From Halalkalibacterium ligniniphilum (lineage in GTDB: Bacteria; Bacillota; Bacilli; Bacillales; Bacillaceae_D): a DNA stretch of 64,000 bases. Below the pieces are notes generated by a model. It made no database searches. It had not been told where the DNA came from and worked only from the letters and a program-made list of their open reading frames with translations. Positions 42,435-50,781 of the stretch are shown here, one piece after another (position 1 is the stretch's first letter; each line of letters starts with the position of its first letter). The position numbers and the translations under genes were made by a program. The stretch spans positions 1 through 64,000 of the forward strand of contig NZ_ANNK01000047.1 of NCBI RefSeq assembly GCF_000334155.1, written 5' to 3'.

Positions 42435-43697
42435 TCACACTAGTATTCGCTCGGCAGCCCCTTTCCCTGCCGTATAACCTGTTGAAAAAGCGCAGGTAAT
42501 ATTATAGCCGCCTGTATAGCCGTGAATATCGAGAACTTCTCCGCAAAAATAAAGGCCTTTTTTCTTTTTTGATTGCATCGTCTTTGGCTCCACTTCTTTC
42601 ACAGAGACACCGCCTCCTGTTACAAAAGCCTTCTCAAGAGGAAGCGTACCATTCACTTGAAAGGAAAATTGTTTAAGCATTTTCGTGAATTGGCGCACTT
42701 TTTCATGGGAGATACTAGCACTTTGGCTACTGCTATCGATTTCGACTGTTTCAAATAAAAACTGTAAAAAACGTTCAGGAGCCATTCCCTTCACAACATT
42801 TTTAAACGCTTTTTTCGGTTCAGCCTTCATCGCTTTAGTGATTGATTGAAAGAGCGCTTCCCCACTTTGCTCAGGAAAAAGGTCAATTTGCATTTCGGTC
42901 GTCGGTACCTTAGCCTTTTTTAACGTCTTTACGACATATTGGCTACAGCGTAAGGCGGCAGGTCCAGAAAGGCCAAAATGAGTGAAAATCATGTCGCCAC
43001 GATGGGTTTTTACAAGCTTCCCCTTTGTATTGAAGACAGAAAGGGAAACGTCACGAAGGGAAAGACCTTGAAGGGCTTTTTCCTTAATAAATCCTTCATT
43101 CGAGGTAATTGGAACCTCTGTTGGATAGAGCTCGGTAATCGTATGGCCTGCTTGCTTAGCCCAAGGGTATCCGTCTCCAGTGCTTCCTGTATGGGGAACA
43201 GACATCCCTCCAACGGCGACGATAATCGAATGGGCGTGAAGGAGTTCACCATTTTCAAGCTTAACGGCCTCTACAGAGTCTTCATTAAATACCATTTCCT
43301 TTACAGGTGTGTTCAGCCTAATCTCAACCTGATATTCTTTAATCTTATTAATGAGTGTATTAACGACAGTCTGTGCTTTATCAGTAATAGGGAACATCCG
43401 ACCATGATCTTCTTCCTTCAAGAGAATGCCTAACTGTTCGAAGAAGTTAATGATGTCCTCATTATTAAAAATCGAAAAAGGGCTGTACATAAACCGTCCA
43501 TTACCAGGAATAAACTGAATCAATTCATCAATGGGTTTGCGGTTCGTCACATTGCAGCGTCCCCCACCAGAAATAGCCAGCTTTCTTCCTAACTTATCAC
43601 CTTTATCAATCAGGAGGGTATTTGCTCCATGCTTTGCGGCAGAGACAGCGGCCATTAATCCGGAAGGGCCACCACCTATAACGATTACATCATACAT
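42435..43697 (-). CDS. ytfP: FAD/NAD(P)-dependent oxidoreductase of the HI0933/BaiN family, YtfP
   Basis: This flavoprotein of about 420 residues has the FAD dinucleotide fold [21 protein letters not shown] near 4-24, then [14 protein letters not shown] near 43-56, both hallmarks of the family. The C-terminus has [16 protein letters not shown] and [18 protein letters not shown]-like contacts (here [18 protein letters not shown]). The biochemical role of Bacillus YtfP is unsettled; relatives include bile-acid reductases. ATG at 43697 ([10 protein letters not shown]) with AAAGGTG upstream is preferred over GTG four codons earlier. It is monocistronic. Confidence 0.9.
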   Translation of the reverse strand: MYDVIVIGGGPSGLMAAVSAAKHGANTLLIDKGDKLGRKLAISGGGRCNVTNRKPIDELIQFIPGNGRFMYSPFSIFNNEDIINFFEQLGILLKEEDHGRMFPITDKAQTVVNTLINKIKEYQVEIRLNTPVKEMVFNEDSVEAVKLENGELLHAHSIIVAVGGMSVPHTGSTGDGYPWAKQAGHTITELYPTEVPITSNEGFIKEKALQGLSLRDVSLSVFNTKGKLVKTHRGDMIFTHFGLSGPAALRCSQYVVKTLKKAKVPTTEMQIDLFPEQSGEALFQSITKAMKAEPKKAFKNVVKGMAPERFLQFLFETVEIDSSSQSASISHEKVRQFTKMLKQFSFQVNGTLPLEKAFVTGGGVSVKEVEPKTMQSKKKKGLYFCGEVLDIHGYTGGYNITCAFSTGYTAGKGAAERILV

Positions 43698-44072
43698 GAC
43701 AAAAGACACCTTTCTAACGTTCTGTATTTATTTGAGTGCAGCCATCCATTGCTAACTTGTGAACATACAAAGACTCTTGTCTGTGATCAAATGACTACTT
43801 TAATCTTAAGAATAGTATTTTGTTCAACCTCTTTCAAGAAGCACGAGATGATGGTACATTTTTAAATCGTCAACTAAATCGGAAAATGAAATAGCTTAGA
43901 AAATGGATTCAATTGCATAGGTTATTTTAAGACAAAGGTCTACCTTAGGAATATACGCTCCAAAATCAAACATTTGATGAAGGTGGAAATTACATCAAGA
44001 AAACATGGCATAACTATGCTACAATGCTTACTAGATCATGAAAGATGCAGCTCGTGTACATAGGAGGAAGCG
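43698..44072 (+). other. Intergenic stretch between ytfP and ytgP
   Basis: This AT-rich region holds the divergent starts. TACAAT at 44020-44025 may be the ytgP -10, without a convincing -35. A short open run near 43840-43910 has no start signal. I see no riboswitch or repeat. Confidence 0.4.
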
Positions 44073-45686
44073 ATGGCAGATTCAAAGCTTTTGCGGGGAA
44101 CGATGGTACTAACCGCAGCGACACTCATCTCAAAAATTTTAGGGTTTATTTATATTGTGCCTTTTACAGAAATTGTTGGTCAAACCGGAATTGCACTCTA
44201 CGGCTACGGCTACACTCAGTATACTGTTTTATTAAGCCTTGCTACCTTAGGGGTTCCAATAGCCGTTTCAAAATTTGTCTCAAAATATCAATCATTAGGG
44301 GATTATGAGACAGGCTATCGTTTATTCCGATCAGGGCTTGTTTTTATGAGTATAACGGGGGTCCTTGCTTTTCTGTTTCTATTTTTGGCAGCGCCATTTT
44401 TAGCTTCACGTATTCTTCCTGTGGAGGTGGAAGGGGGAAACACACAGTCGGATCTTATTTTTACAATTCGTATGGTAAGCGTAGCCTTGCTTGTTGTACC
44501 TGTCATGGCACTTGTACGGGGGTATTTTCAAGGGCATCAATCAATGGGGCCGACCGCTGTTTCTCAGGTCGTTGAACAAATCATCCGCATTATCTTTATT
44601 TTGGCGGTAACCTTTGCGCTTGTTAACATTGCCGGTGGTGAAATCGGAACAGCTGTTGGTTTTGCGACATTTGGTGCCTTTGTAGGAGCAATTGGCGGGC
44701 TTGCTGTCCTCAGCTATTATTGGATCAAACGAAGAAAAGGGATCTTACAGCAGGTGGAGCAAAGTACTGTTCGCCATAATCTTTCATTGCCAGAGATGTA
44801 TAAGGAGCTGATTTCCTACGCTTTACCATTATCTTTCGTCGGTTTGGCAATTCCATTGTTTCAATTAATTGATACGTATATGTTTAATACGGCATTAAAA
44901 AATGTAGGATTAACGAGCAACGCTGAGACGTTTTATGCAGTTATCTCACAAACAGCCCATAAAATTGTGTTAATTCCAATGGCTTTAGCAACCGCGTTAT
45001 CCATTACCCTTGTTCCGACAATTACGAGGTCGTTTACAGATGGAAATCAACCGCTTTTACAGCGGCAAATTACGCAAACCTATCAAATCATTCTGTTTAT
45101 CACATTGCCTGCCGCTGTCGGGTTATCTGTGTTGTCCTATCCGATTTTTGGGTCACTGTTCGGTCTAGTTGATCTTGAAATTGGTGGACTTGTATTAAGG
45201 TATTATGGTCCGATTACCCTGTTTTTCTCGATCTTCGCTGTGACAGCGGCGATTCTTCAAGGGTTAAACAGGCAAAAGTATGCGGTAATTGCTCTCATCG
45301 TTGGTTTAGTGGTGAAGCTAGCAACAAATTACGTACTGCTGACTTCAATCGGCCCTCTTGGAGCTGTTGCTTCAACGTACCTAGGGTTTTTCATTGCAAT
45401 CGGAATGAATGTGTGGGCGATCGGAAAATTTGCAAACTTTGATTATCGTTTTATTGTGAAGCGAGGGTTGCTTATTTTCATTTTTACAGTTGTCATGGCG
45501 ATTGGCGTCATTGCTGCTTATCAAGTTCTGTATCTACTTTTTCCACTTGATACAAGGCTCAACAGCTTTATTTTAACGATTGTTGGTGTTGGAGTTGGAG
45601 GACTTGTTTATCTTTATCTCACGTATCGATCCCACTTAGCTGGACAAGTGTTAGGTACCCGTTTTTCATTTTTAAAAAGAGGTTGA
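44073..45686 (+). CDS. ytgP: Polysaccharide/lipid II flippase YtgP (MurJ functional class)
   Basis: This 537-residue MATE/MOP-superfamily membrane protein has about fourteen membrane segments. It starts LLRGTMVLTAATLISKILGFIYIVPF and contains LRYYGPITLFFSIFAVTAAILQGLNRQ, typical of the oligosaccharide flippase branch. B. subtilis YtgP flips lipid II and is redundant with Amj. ATG at 44073 follows AGGAGGAAG. Two SEDS glycosyltransferase genes stand just downstream on the same strand, so substrate supply and polymerisation functions are side by side. Confidence 0.9.
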   Translation: MADSKLLRGTMVLTAATLISKILGFIYIVPFTEIVGQTGIALYGYGYTQYTVLLSLATLGVPIAVSKFVSKYQSLGDYETGYRLFRSGLVFMSITGVLAFLFLFLAAPFLASRILPVEVEGGNTQSDLIFTIRMVSVALLVVPVMALVRGYFQGHQSMGPTAVSQVVEQIIRIIFILAVTFALVNIAGGEIGTAVGFATFGAFVGAIGGLAVLSYYWIKRRKGILQQVEQSTVRHNLSLPEMYKELISYALPLSFVGLAIPLFQLIDTYMFNTALKNVGLTSNAETFYAVISQTAHKIVLIPMALATALSITLVPTITRSFTDGNQPLLQRQITQTYQIILFITLPAAVGLSVLSYPIFGSLFGLVDLEIGGLVLRYYGPITLFFSIFAVTAAILQGLNRQKYAVIALIVGLVVKLATNYVLLTSIGPLGAVASTYLGFFIAIGMNVWAIGKFANFDYRFIVKRGLLIFIFTVVMAIGVIAAYQVLYLLFPLDTRLNSFILTIVGVGVGGLVYLYLTYRSHLAGQVLGTRFSFLKRG

Positions 45687-45690
45687 CTTA

Positions 45691-45822
45691 TTGAAGATAG
45701 CTCTCATTGATGGACAAAGGCGACTGCATGGTCATATCACGCAAACGGTTGTCATCAAGAGAGCTTTCCCTTATCACAGCGGGGTCGTCGATAAAAACCG
45801 AAAAAAGAAAAAAATCCCTTGA
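45691..45822 (+). CDS. Possible small basic protein after ytgP
   Basis: A 43-codon frame starts at TTG 45691, four bases after the ytgP stop, with AAGAGG upstream. The predicted product, MKIALIDGQRRLHGHITQT and so on, ends in a lysine-rich KNRKKKKIP. I do not recognise it. Spacing argues for translation. The unusual start, the short length and the overlap with the leader of the next gene argue against. Confidence 0.25.
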   Translation: MKIALIDGQRRLHGHITQTVVIKRAFPYHSGVVDKNRKKKKIP

Positions 45823-45953
45823 TTTCGACAAGGGTTGTCAACGAATTGCCCTTTTGCTTCGATCCGCTGTTTGTTATAATAAACCAAGCGAAATAGGCAG
45901 TTCCGATAAAGAAAGACATGTCTTGGATAAGTCTATCGAATTGAGGGAGTCCC

Positions 45954-47102
45954 ATGAATTATTCATTTATAAAAGATAATGATTGGCTGCTTATCATCAC
46001 AACGCTTTTGCTTGCGAGTTTTGGGCTGTTGATGGTGTTCAGTTCTAGTTATGTTACAGCTTTATATGAAGCAGGGAACCTGTATCATTATGCCCAAAGA
46101 CAATTGATATGGCTTATTTTGTCCCTCCTTGCCTTTTTGTTTTTTATGCATTTTCCGTATCGTTTTTATAAAAAGCTTGCTCCCTTGATTCTCTTTTTTT
46201 GCGTTGTTTCCTTGATTCTAGTCAAAGTACCAGGCATTGGTGTATCAGGTGGAGGAGCAGAACGTTGGATTGGAATCGGGCCTTTTACTGTACAGCCTTC
46301 CGAATTTGTAAAGCTTGGGATGATTATTTACTTAGCTTCGGTATATTCACAAAAGCAAGCCTATATTGATCAGTTTGTAAAAGGGGTTATGCCACCTCTT
46401 ATTGTCGTTGGGGTTATTTTTACCTTAATTATGCTTCAGCCAGATTTAGGCACCGCTACAGCCATTTTGATTTTGACAATTTTAATTGTCTTTTTCTCTG
46501 GAGCTAAGTGGCGCCATCTGGTCGGATTAGCTATTGTCGGTTTATCGTTATTTATAGTGTTTGCTACATCAGCCTCTTATCGAATGGAACGGCTTACCTC
46601 CTTTATGGACCCCTTCTCTGATCCCTACGGCTCAGGTCTTCAGCTCGTCCAGTCCTATATTGCCATTGCCCATGGCGGTCTAACGGGAGCAGGACTTGGT
46701 CAAAGTGTTCAAAAGCTTTTATATTTACCAGAACCTCATACAGACTTCATTTTGGCCATTATTGCAGAAGAATTAGGCTTTTTGGGAGTGGGGTTTGTCC
46801 TTTTCTCCTATGGCTTTATCTTGTTTAGAGGTGTAGCGATCGGCACTCGTTGTAAAAATCCATTTGGAAGTTTGTTGGCTTTTGGGATCGTCTTTCAAAT
46901 TGCGATTCAAGTGGTATTTAATGTTGGTGCGGTTACAGGCTTACTGCCGATTACGGGAATCCCCCTTCCACTTGTTAGTAATGGGGGCTCTTCGTTACTT
47001 GTAACCCTCATTTCCATCGCAATTTTGGCCAATATCGCAAGGCATAACATTCGTCAAAGAAAAGGAAAGATGAAAGAGGAACGATCGCTTCAAGCATCGT
47101 AA
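45954..47102 (+). CDS. SEDS-family peptidoglycan glycosyltransferase, FtsW-like
   Basis: This 382-residue protein has about ten membrane segments and belongs to the FtsW/RodA/SpoVE (SEDS) family, which polymerises lipid II together with a class B penicillin-binding protein. Visible motifs are GGAERWIGIGPFTVQPSEFVKLG near 96-118, the catalytic-region HTDFILAIIAEELGF with Asp about 264, and GIPLPLVSNGGSSL near 343-356. The last resembles FtsW more than RodA. ATG at 45954 has GAGGGAG. TATAAT at 45875-45880 may be its own promoter, with a weak -35. It lies between ytgP and a RodA-like gene; no class B PBP gene is adjacent. Confidence 0.88.
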   Translation: MNYSFIKDNDWLLIITTLLLASFGLLMVFSSSYVTALYEAGNLYHYAQRQLIWLILSLLAFLFFMHFPYRFYKKLAPLILFFCVVSLILVKVPGIGVSGGGAERWIGIGPFTVQPSEFVKLGMIIYLASVYSQKQAYIDQFVKGVMPPLIVVGVIFTLIMLQPDLGTATAILILTILIVFFSGAKWRHLVGLAIVGLSLFIVFATSASYRMERLTSFMDPFSDPYGSGLQLVQSYIAIAHGGLTGAGLGQSVQKLLYLPEPHTDFILAIIAEELGFLGVGFVLFSYGFILFRGVAIGTRCKNPFGSLLAFGIVFQIAIQVVFNVGAVTGLLPITGIPLPLVSNGGSSLLVTLISIAILANIARHNIRQRKGKMKEERSLQAS

Positions 47103-47129
47103 TTAAGTAAAAAATCGTTTTGAGCCGTT

Positions 47130-47159
47130 TTGTCTACATTTTTGAATGTTTGCTATAAT
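47130..47159 (+). promoter_or_regulatory. Promoter of the RodA-like gene
   Basis: TTGTCT (47130-47135) and a perfect TATAAT (47154-47159) are 18 bp apart, so this SEDS gene can be expressed apart from the first. Confidence 0.65.
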
Positions 47160-47239
47160 TGTGGAGGGTTTCCTAAAGGATACTTTCACTTTATTGAAAT
47201 TTCTTTGTTTGTTGAACAAGGGCATGAAAGGAATGGGAT

Positions 47240-48430
47240 ATGGAACAGCAAAAGTCACCCTTTCAGCAGTTAGATTATACGCTTCTGTTTTTGTTGTTTT
47301 TACTTATGTGCATTAGTCTCCTTGCTATTTATAGTGGGACGACAGAGCAGTATACCGATCTGGAAACAAATCGGGGTATTTTTATGGAACGTCAGCTGCT
47401 CTGGTTTGCAATTGGAATTGTACTCATGATTGGGGCAATGCTCGTTGATTTTGAAATCTTTAAGAATTTATCGATTCCAATGTATATTATTGGAATGATT
47501 TTGTTACTTTGGGTAGAGTTTTTTGGTATCATTCGTAATGGATCTCAGAGATGGATCGGAATTGGTGATGCCATTTCATTTCAGCCATCTGAATTTGTAA
47601 AAATTATTGTGATTATTGCATTAGCTCATTTGCTCTCTCGTCTGACTGCCGAAAAAAGAGAAAAAAGTCTACAAGCTGATTTTATCCTTTTACTAAAAAT
47701 ATTAGCGGTTGGTCTTCCACCGTTCTTTCTGATTTTAAAGCAGCCAGATTTAGGTACTGCGCTTGTCATCGGCAGTGTGATTGCTACGATGATTCTTGTT
47801 TCAGGTATTTCTTGGCGGCTTATTGGTTTTATTGTGTTGCTGGTTGTCGCTGGATTGTTAACGATGGTTTATTTACACAATTATCATTTTGCCTTCTTTT
47901 CAAATTACTTAATCGAATCGCACCAATTGGAACGAATTTACGGATGGTTAAATCCTGAGGAATACGCCAGTGATTTTAGCTATCAGACGGTTCAAGCGAT
48001 GATTGGTATTGGCTCTGGTCAGCTTTATGGTAGTGGGTACTTACAAAGTATTCAATCTGCTAGTGGCAATGTGCCTGAGCTCCACACCGATTTTATTTTC
48101 ACCGTTATTGGTGAGGAGTTTGGTTTCATCGGCGCAACGATTCTGCTTGTCATTTTCTTTCTCATGTTTTATCGAATGGTGTTAATTGCTCTTAGCTGCA
48201 ACAATCTGTTTGGAACCTACTTAGTAGCTGGTGTCATCGGCTTATTGGTTTTTCAAGTGTTCCAAAATATTGCCATGACCGTTGGACTCATGCCAGTTAC
48301 AGGACTTGCGCTACCATTTATAAGTTACGGGGGAACAGCACTATTAACAAATATGATTGCGATTGGCATTGTGTTGAATGTAAACATGAGGACAAAGCAT
48401 TACATGTTCAAATCAGACGAAGCGATGTAG
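47240..48430 (+). CDS. SEDS-family peptidoglycan glycosyltransferase, RodA-like
   Basis: This 396-residue membrane protein is paralogous to the preceding gene product. It has RNGSQRWIGIGDAISFQPSEFVKI near 95-118, KQPDLGTALVIG, the HTDFIFTVIGEEFGF motif with Asp about 284, and GLALPFISYGGTALLTNMIAIG near 355-376, which is the RodA pattern. The extracellular loop with IYGWLNPEEYASDFSYQ is typical of RodA. It should polymerise glycan strands, more probably in elongation or sporulation than division. ATG at 47240 has GGAATGGG upstream. Only 18 bp separate it from the next gene, so those three form a transcription unit. Confidence 0.88.
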   Translation: MEQQKSPFQQLDYTLLFLLFLLMCISLLAIYSGTTEQYTDLETNRGIFMERQLLWFAIGIVLMIGAMLVDFEIFKNLSIPMYIIGMILLLWVEFFGIIRNGSQRWIGIGDAISFQPSEFVKIIVIIALAHLLSRLTAEKREKSLQADFILLLKILAVGLPPFFLILKQPDLGTALVIGSVIATMILVSGISWRLIGFIVLLVVAGLLTMVYLHNYHFAFFSNYLIESHQLERIYGWLNPEEYASDFSYQTVQAMIGIGSGQLYGSGYLQSIQSASGNVPELHTDFIFTVIGEEFGFIGATILLVIFFLMFYRMVLIALSCNNLFGTYLVAGVIGLLVFQVFQNIAMTVGLMPVTGLALPFISYGGTALLTNMIAIGIVLNVNMRTKHYMFKSDEAM

Positions 48431-48448
48431 GGGAAAAGGGGGAATTCT

Positions 48449-49135
48449 GTGCATTTGTTTGTCGGCTCTGGAAGGCTAACATCCGCGCTCCTCTCTTTTT
48501 TTAGAAAACAGGAAGAAAAAGTAGGTGTATTCGGAAGAAATCCTCAAACGGCATCTGATCTTGCCGCTCAGTATGCTTTTGTTGAGGAAGTCAATGAAAC
48601 AGCATTCTCTCAAGCCACCCATGTCTATGTTTGCCTGCCTAAGGATCAATACGCACCCTTTTTTCAAAGCTACAGTCATTGGTTTGCTGAGGGGGCTGCT
48701 TTTTACTTCTTTGCAACGGCGGCAATGGAGAAGGAGGTAAGGGAGTGGATTCCTTTTAAACGTGTCGTTCCTTGCAAAGTAGTAGGGCATGCGAAGCAGA
48801 TGGCGGAAGACCATAAGGGGCTTCTTGTGATTCCAGAACACCACGAAAAAGAGCGGGACGTGCTGAGACGCTTTTTCGGGTCAGGGATTGATGTTGTGCT
48901 TGGAGAGGAGCAGACCGTATTACAAGCAAATACGATAGCGACAAAGGCTGTTCTTGAAATGATGGTTGAACTTCGAGCTTTATTACAGGAAGCAAATGTT
49001 CCTCCAGATTGGCATAACCATATTTGTGAACAGACCGTTCGTGGTGTAGCAAAAGCTTATGTTAAAAATGACCTCGGGGGATTTGCTAGAGCATTTCTTA
49101 AGGATGAAATGAAGGTGGGCGACCATGAGACTTGA
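48449..49135 (+). CDS. ProC-like NAD(P)-binding protein (pyrroline-5-carboxylate reductase/ComER-like)
   Basis: This 228-residue protein begins LFVGSGRLTSALLSFF, a Rossmann glycine motif, followed by VGVFGRNPQTASDLAAQY. The middle (VYVCLPKDQYAPFF) and the helical C-terminal dimer region (TKAVLEMMVELRALLQEA) recall the F420-dependent NADP reductase/ProC family. The ProC catalytic glycine-serine-rich motif is not clear, so it may not be a true proline enzyme. GTG at 48449 is preceded by AAAAGGGGG. Its end overlaps the pseudouridine synthase start by 11 bp, so they are coupled. Function remains open. Confidence 0.6.
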   Translation: MHLFVGSGRLTSALLSFFRKQEEKVGVFGRNPQTASDLAAQYAFVEEVNETAFSQATHVYVCLPKDQYAPFFQSYSHWFAEGAAFYFFATAAMEKEVREWIPFKRVVPCKVVGHAKQMAEDHKGLLVIPEHHEKERDVLRRFFGSGIDVVLGEEQTVLQANTIATKAVLEMMVELRALLQEANVPPDWHNHICEQTVRGVAKAYVKNDLGGFARAFLKDEMKVGDHET

Positions 49136-49841
49136 TAAATTACTTTCGAACATGGGATTTGGTTCTCGAAAAGAAGTAAAAAAGCTTTTAAAAGCAGGTA
49201 GTGTTCGTGTAGAAGGTAAGGTGGTAAAAGATCCTTCAATCCATGTACAGCCCGAGCTACAGAATGTGACTGTCCATGGTGAAAACGTGGAGTATAAGCC
49301 TTTTATCTACTTAATGCTGAACAAACCAAAAGGGGTCATTTCAGCAACAGAGGATATGGAGCATGAGACGGTTGTCGATTTATTAGCCTTTGAGCACGCT
49401 CTGTATGAACCCTTTCCAGTTGGTCGATTAGATAAGGATACGGAAGGATTTGTCCTGTTAACAAATGATGGAAAGCTGAACCATGAATTAATGTCACCCA
49501 AAAAACATGTAAAAAAAACCTATTGGGCAAAAGTTCGTGGTGTGGTGAGAGAAGAGGATATAACAGCGTTCAAAGCTGGCGTTATCCTTGACGATGGGTA
49601 TAAAACGAAACCAGCTGAGCTCGTGATTTTAACAAGCGGTGAAATCTCTTATATTGAGTTAAGCATTACTGAAGGGAAATTTCATCAAGTGAAACGAATG
49701 TTTCAAGCAGTAGGTAAAAAAGTGTTAGAGCTAAAGCGATTATCCATTGGCCCCCTCGCATTAGACGATTCTCTTGAAACGGGGATGTATCGCGAATTGA
49801 CAGAGGATGAGGTTGTATTACTTAAAAATCATCAAGCCTAA
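49125..49841 (+). CDS. RsuA/RluB-family pseudouridine synthase
   Basis: This 238-residue enzyme has an N-terminal S4 RNA-binding domain (RLDKLLSNMGFGSRKEVKKLLK, 2-23) and a catalytic domain with the motif GRLDKDTEGFVLLTNDG near 102-118, where Asp104 is the expected nucleophile. KKTYWAKV and EGKFHQVKRMF near 183-193 are typical of the RsuA group. It should convert a specific uridine in rRNA to pseudouridine, as B. subtilis YtzG does. ATG at 49125 lies inside the preceding gene. Confidence 0.9.
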   Translation: MRLDKLLSNMGFGSRKEVKKLLKAGSVRVEGKVVKDPSIHVQPELQNVTVHGENVEYKPFIYLMLNKPKGVISATEDMEHETVVDLLAFEHALYEPFPVGRLDKDTEGFVLLTNDGKLNHELMSPKKHVKKTYWAKVRGVVREEDITAFKAGVILDDGYKTKPAELVILTSGEISYIELSITEGKFHQVKRMFQAVGKKVLELKRLSIGPLALDDSLETGMYRELTEDEVVLLKNHQA

Positions 49842-49843
49842 AC

Positions 49844-49878
49844 GAAAAGAGCTTCCTTTTTAAAAGGGAGCTCTTTTC
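49844..49878 (+). terminator. Terminator of the SEDS-rsuA unit
   Basis: GAAAAGAGCTTCCTTTT pairs with AAAAGGGAGCTCTTTTC, nearly perfect with a minimal loop, followed by mixed T and C. Confidence 0.8.
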
Positions 49879-49880
49879 TC

Positions 49881-50030
49881 TGTTTTCTGTGGAAAAGGGG
49901 ACAGAGCTTACAGGATGATAAAGCAAGAAGCCTGTTCCTCACACCACCTTAATTGAAAGGTTGCTCATCGTTACTTGACGGCCTCGTTTCCATCCCAGTG
50001 GGAAGAGAGAGCAACTCATAAGGTTTCTAT
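49881..50030 (-). repeat. Dispersed repeat family A, copy 2
   Basis: Read on the minus strand it starts AGAAACCTTATGAG and contains CTTCCCACTGGGATGGAAACG, GGTGGTGTGAG and the end GTCCCCTTTTCCACAGAAAA. It is inverted relative to copy 3 at 50578-50730, and the two flank ytzE. Confidence 0.8.
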
Positions 50031-50038
50031 AGAGGTCA

Positions 50039-50260
50039 TTATGATACACGTGTTTTTTTCTTTTTTGTAACTGTCCACTTACCGCGAGTTGGGCTCTCAA
50101 CAAGTTTGTTGTACTCTAGCACGTTTAAATCTCGCTGGATCGTGCGCTGGGTAATACCAAACTCTTCAACCAATTCATTCGTTGTGACGGTCCCCCTTTG
50201 TTTAATGTACAAGTAGATGGACTTAATTCGAGTCAGCATACGATCAGTTGAAGTTTGCAA
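50039..50260 (-). CDS. ytzE: Small DeoR-type helix-turn-helix regulator YtzE
   Basis: This 73-residue protein is a lone DNA-binding domain. RMLTRIKSIYLYIKQRGTVT is followed by the recognition region TNELVEEFGITQRTIQRDLNVLEYNKLVE (read as two adjacent parts, residues 25-53), as in DeoR-family N-termini. No sugar-phosphate-binding domain is present, as in B. subtilis YtzE. TTG at 50260 with AGGAG upstream is the start. The C-terminus is lysine-rich. It lies between inverted copies of repeat A. Target genes are unknown. Confidence 0.85.
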   Translation of the reverse strand: MQTSTDRMLTRIKSIYLYIKQRGTVTTNELVEEFGITQRTIQRDLNVLEYNKLVESPTRGKWTVTKKKKTRVS

Positions 50261-50577
50261 AAAACCACTCCTTATTCATCATATCTGCATTGTTATTCTA
50301 TTCATTATATGCAAGGATATTCGTAACCTAGCTGTGAGCAATGAATAGTTCAAAACGACGGTCAATGGCTACCAGCATTACGGTAAAATAAAGTAACCTT
50401 GGCAAACATTGATTTTTTTAAGGAAGAAGGGTAATGTTGGTAATAGATGGTGGTTTTCTACAGTTGGTATCATTCGTCTATAACCCTTCATCACGTTTAT
50501 TGTACAATAATTTTGTCAATATGGCAAAAAATCAGCTGAATCCTGCTAGAATAAGTGATAGACGGGGAATTTTATTA
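50261..50577. other. Intergenic stretch upstream of ytzE
   Basis: It holds the ytzE ribosome-binding site and AT-rich sequence. I see no convincing gene. A forward open frame starting near 50434 has no family resemblance and runs into repeat A. Confidence 0.4.
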
Positions 50578-50730
50578 AGAAACCATCATGAGCGACTTGC
50601 TCTTCCCACTGGGATGGAAACGAGGCCGTCTTGTTATACTGTACACCATTTCAATGAAGGCGGTGTGAGCGGAAGTGCTTGATTGTTTCACCAGCTTGTA
50701 CTGAAGCTCCGTCCCCTTTTCGTAGAAAAA
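50578..50730 (+). repeat. Dispersed repeat family A, copy 3
   Basis: This 153-bp copy begins AAGAAACCATCATGAGCG and contains CTTCCCACTGGGATGGAAACG, CACCATTTCAATGAAGG, GCGGAAGTGCTT and TACTGAAGCTCCGTCCCCTT. It is the most complete copy and is in the same orientation as copy 4. Confidence 0.82.
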
Positions 50731-50757
50731 GAATCCCCCTGCTTTATGAGGGGGGCG
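50727..50757 (-). terminator. Terminator of ytkP
   Basis: On the minus strand CCCCCT and AGGGGG pair around CATAAAGC and are followed by ATTCTTTTT. It lies 25 bp past the ytkP stop. Confidence 0.75.
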
Positions 50758-50781
50758 TCTTTGTTTAAAGATTTCTCAGTG

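Noticed and set aside
45707-45979. 90-codon plus frame overlapping the start of the FtsW-like gene
   Set aside because: It has a poor start, would cover the promoter region and runs into the SEDS gene in another frame.
50434-50682. 82-codon plus frame upstream of ytkP
   Set aside because: Most of it is repeat A copy 3, and it has no start signal.
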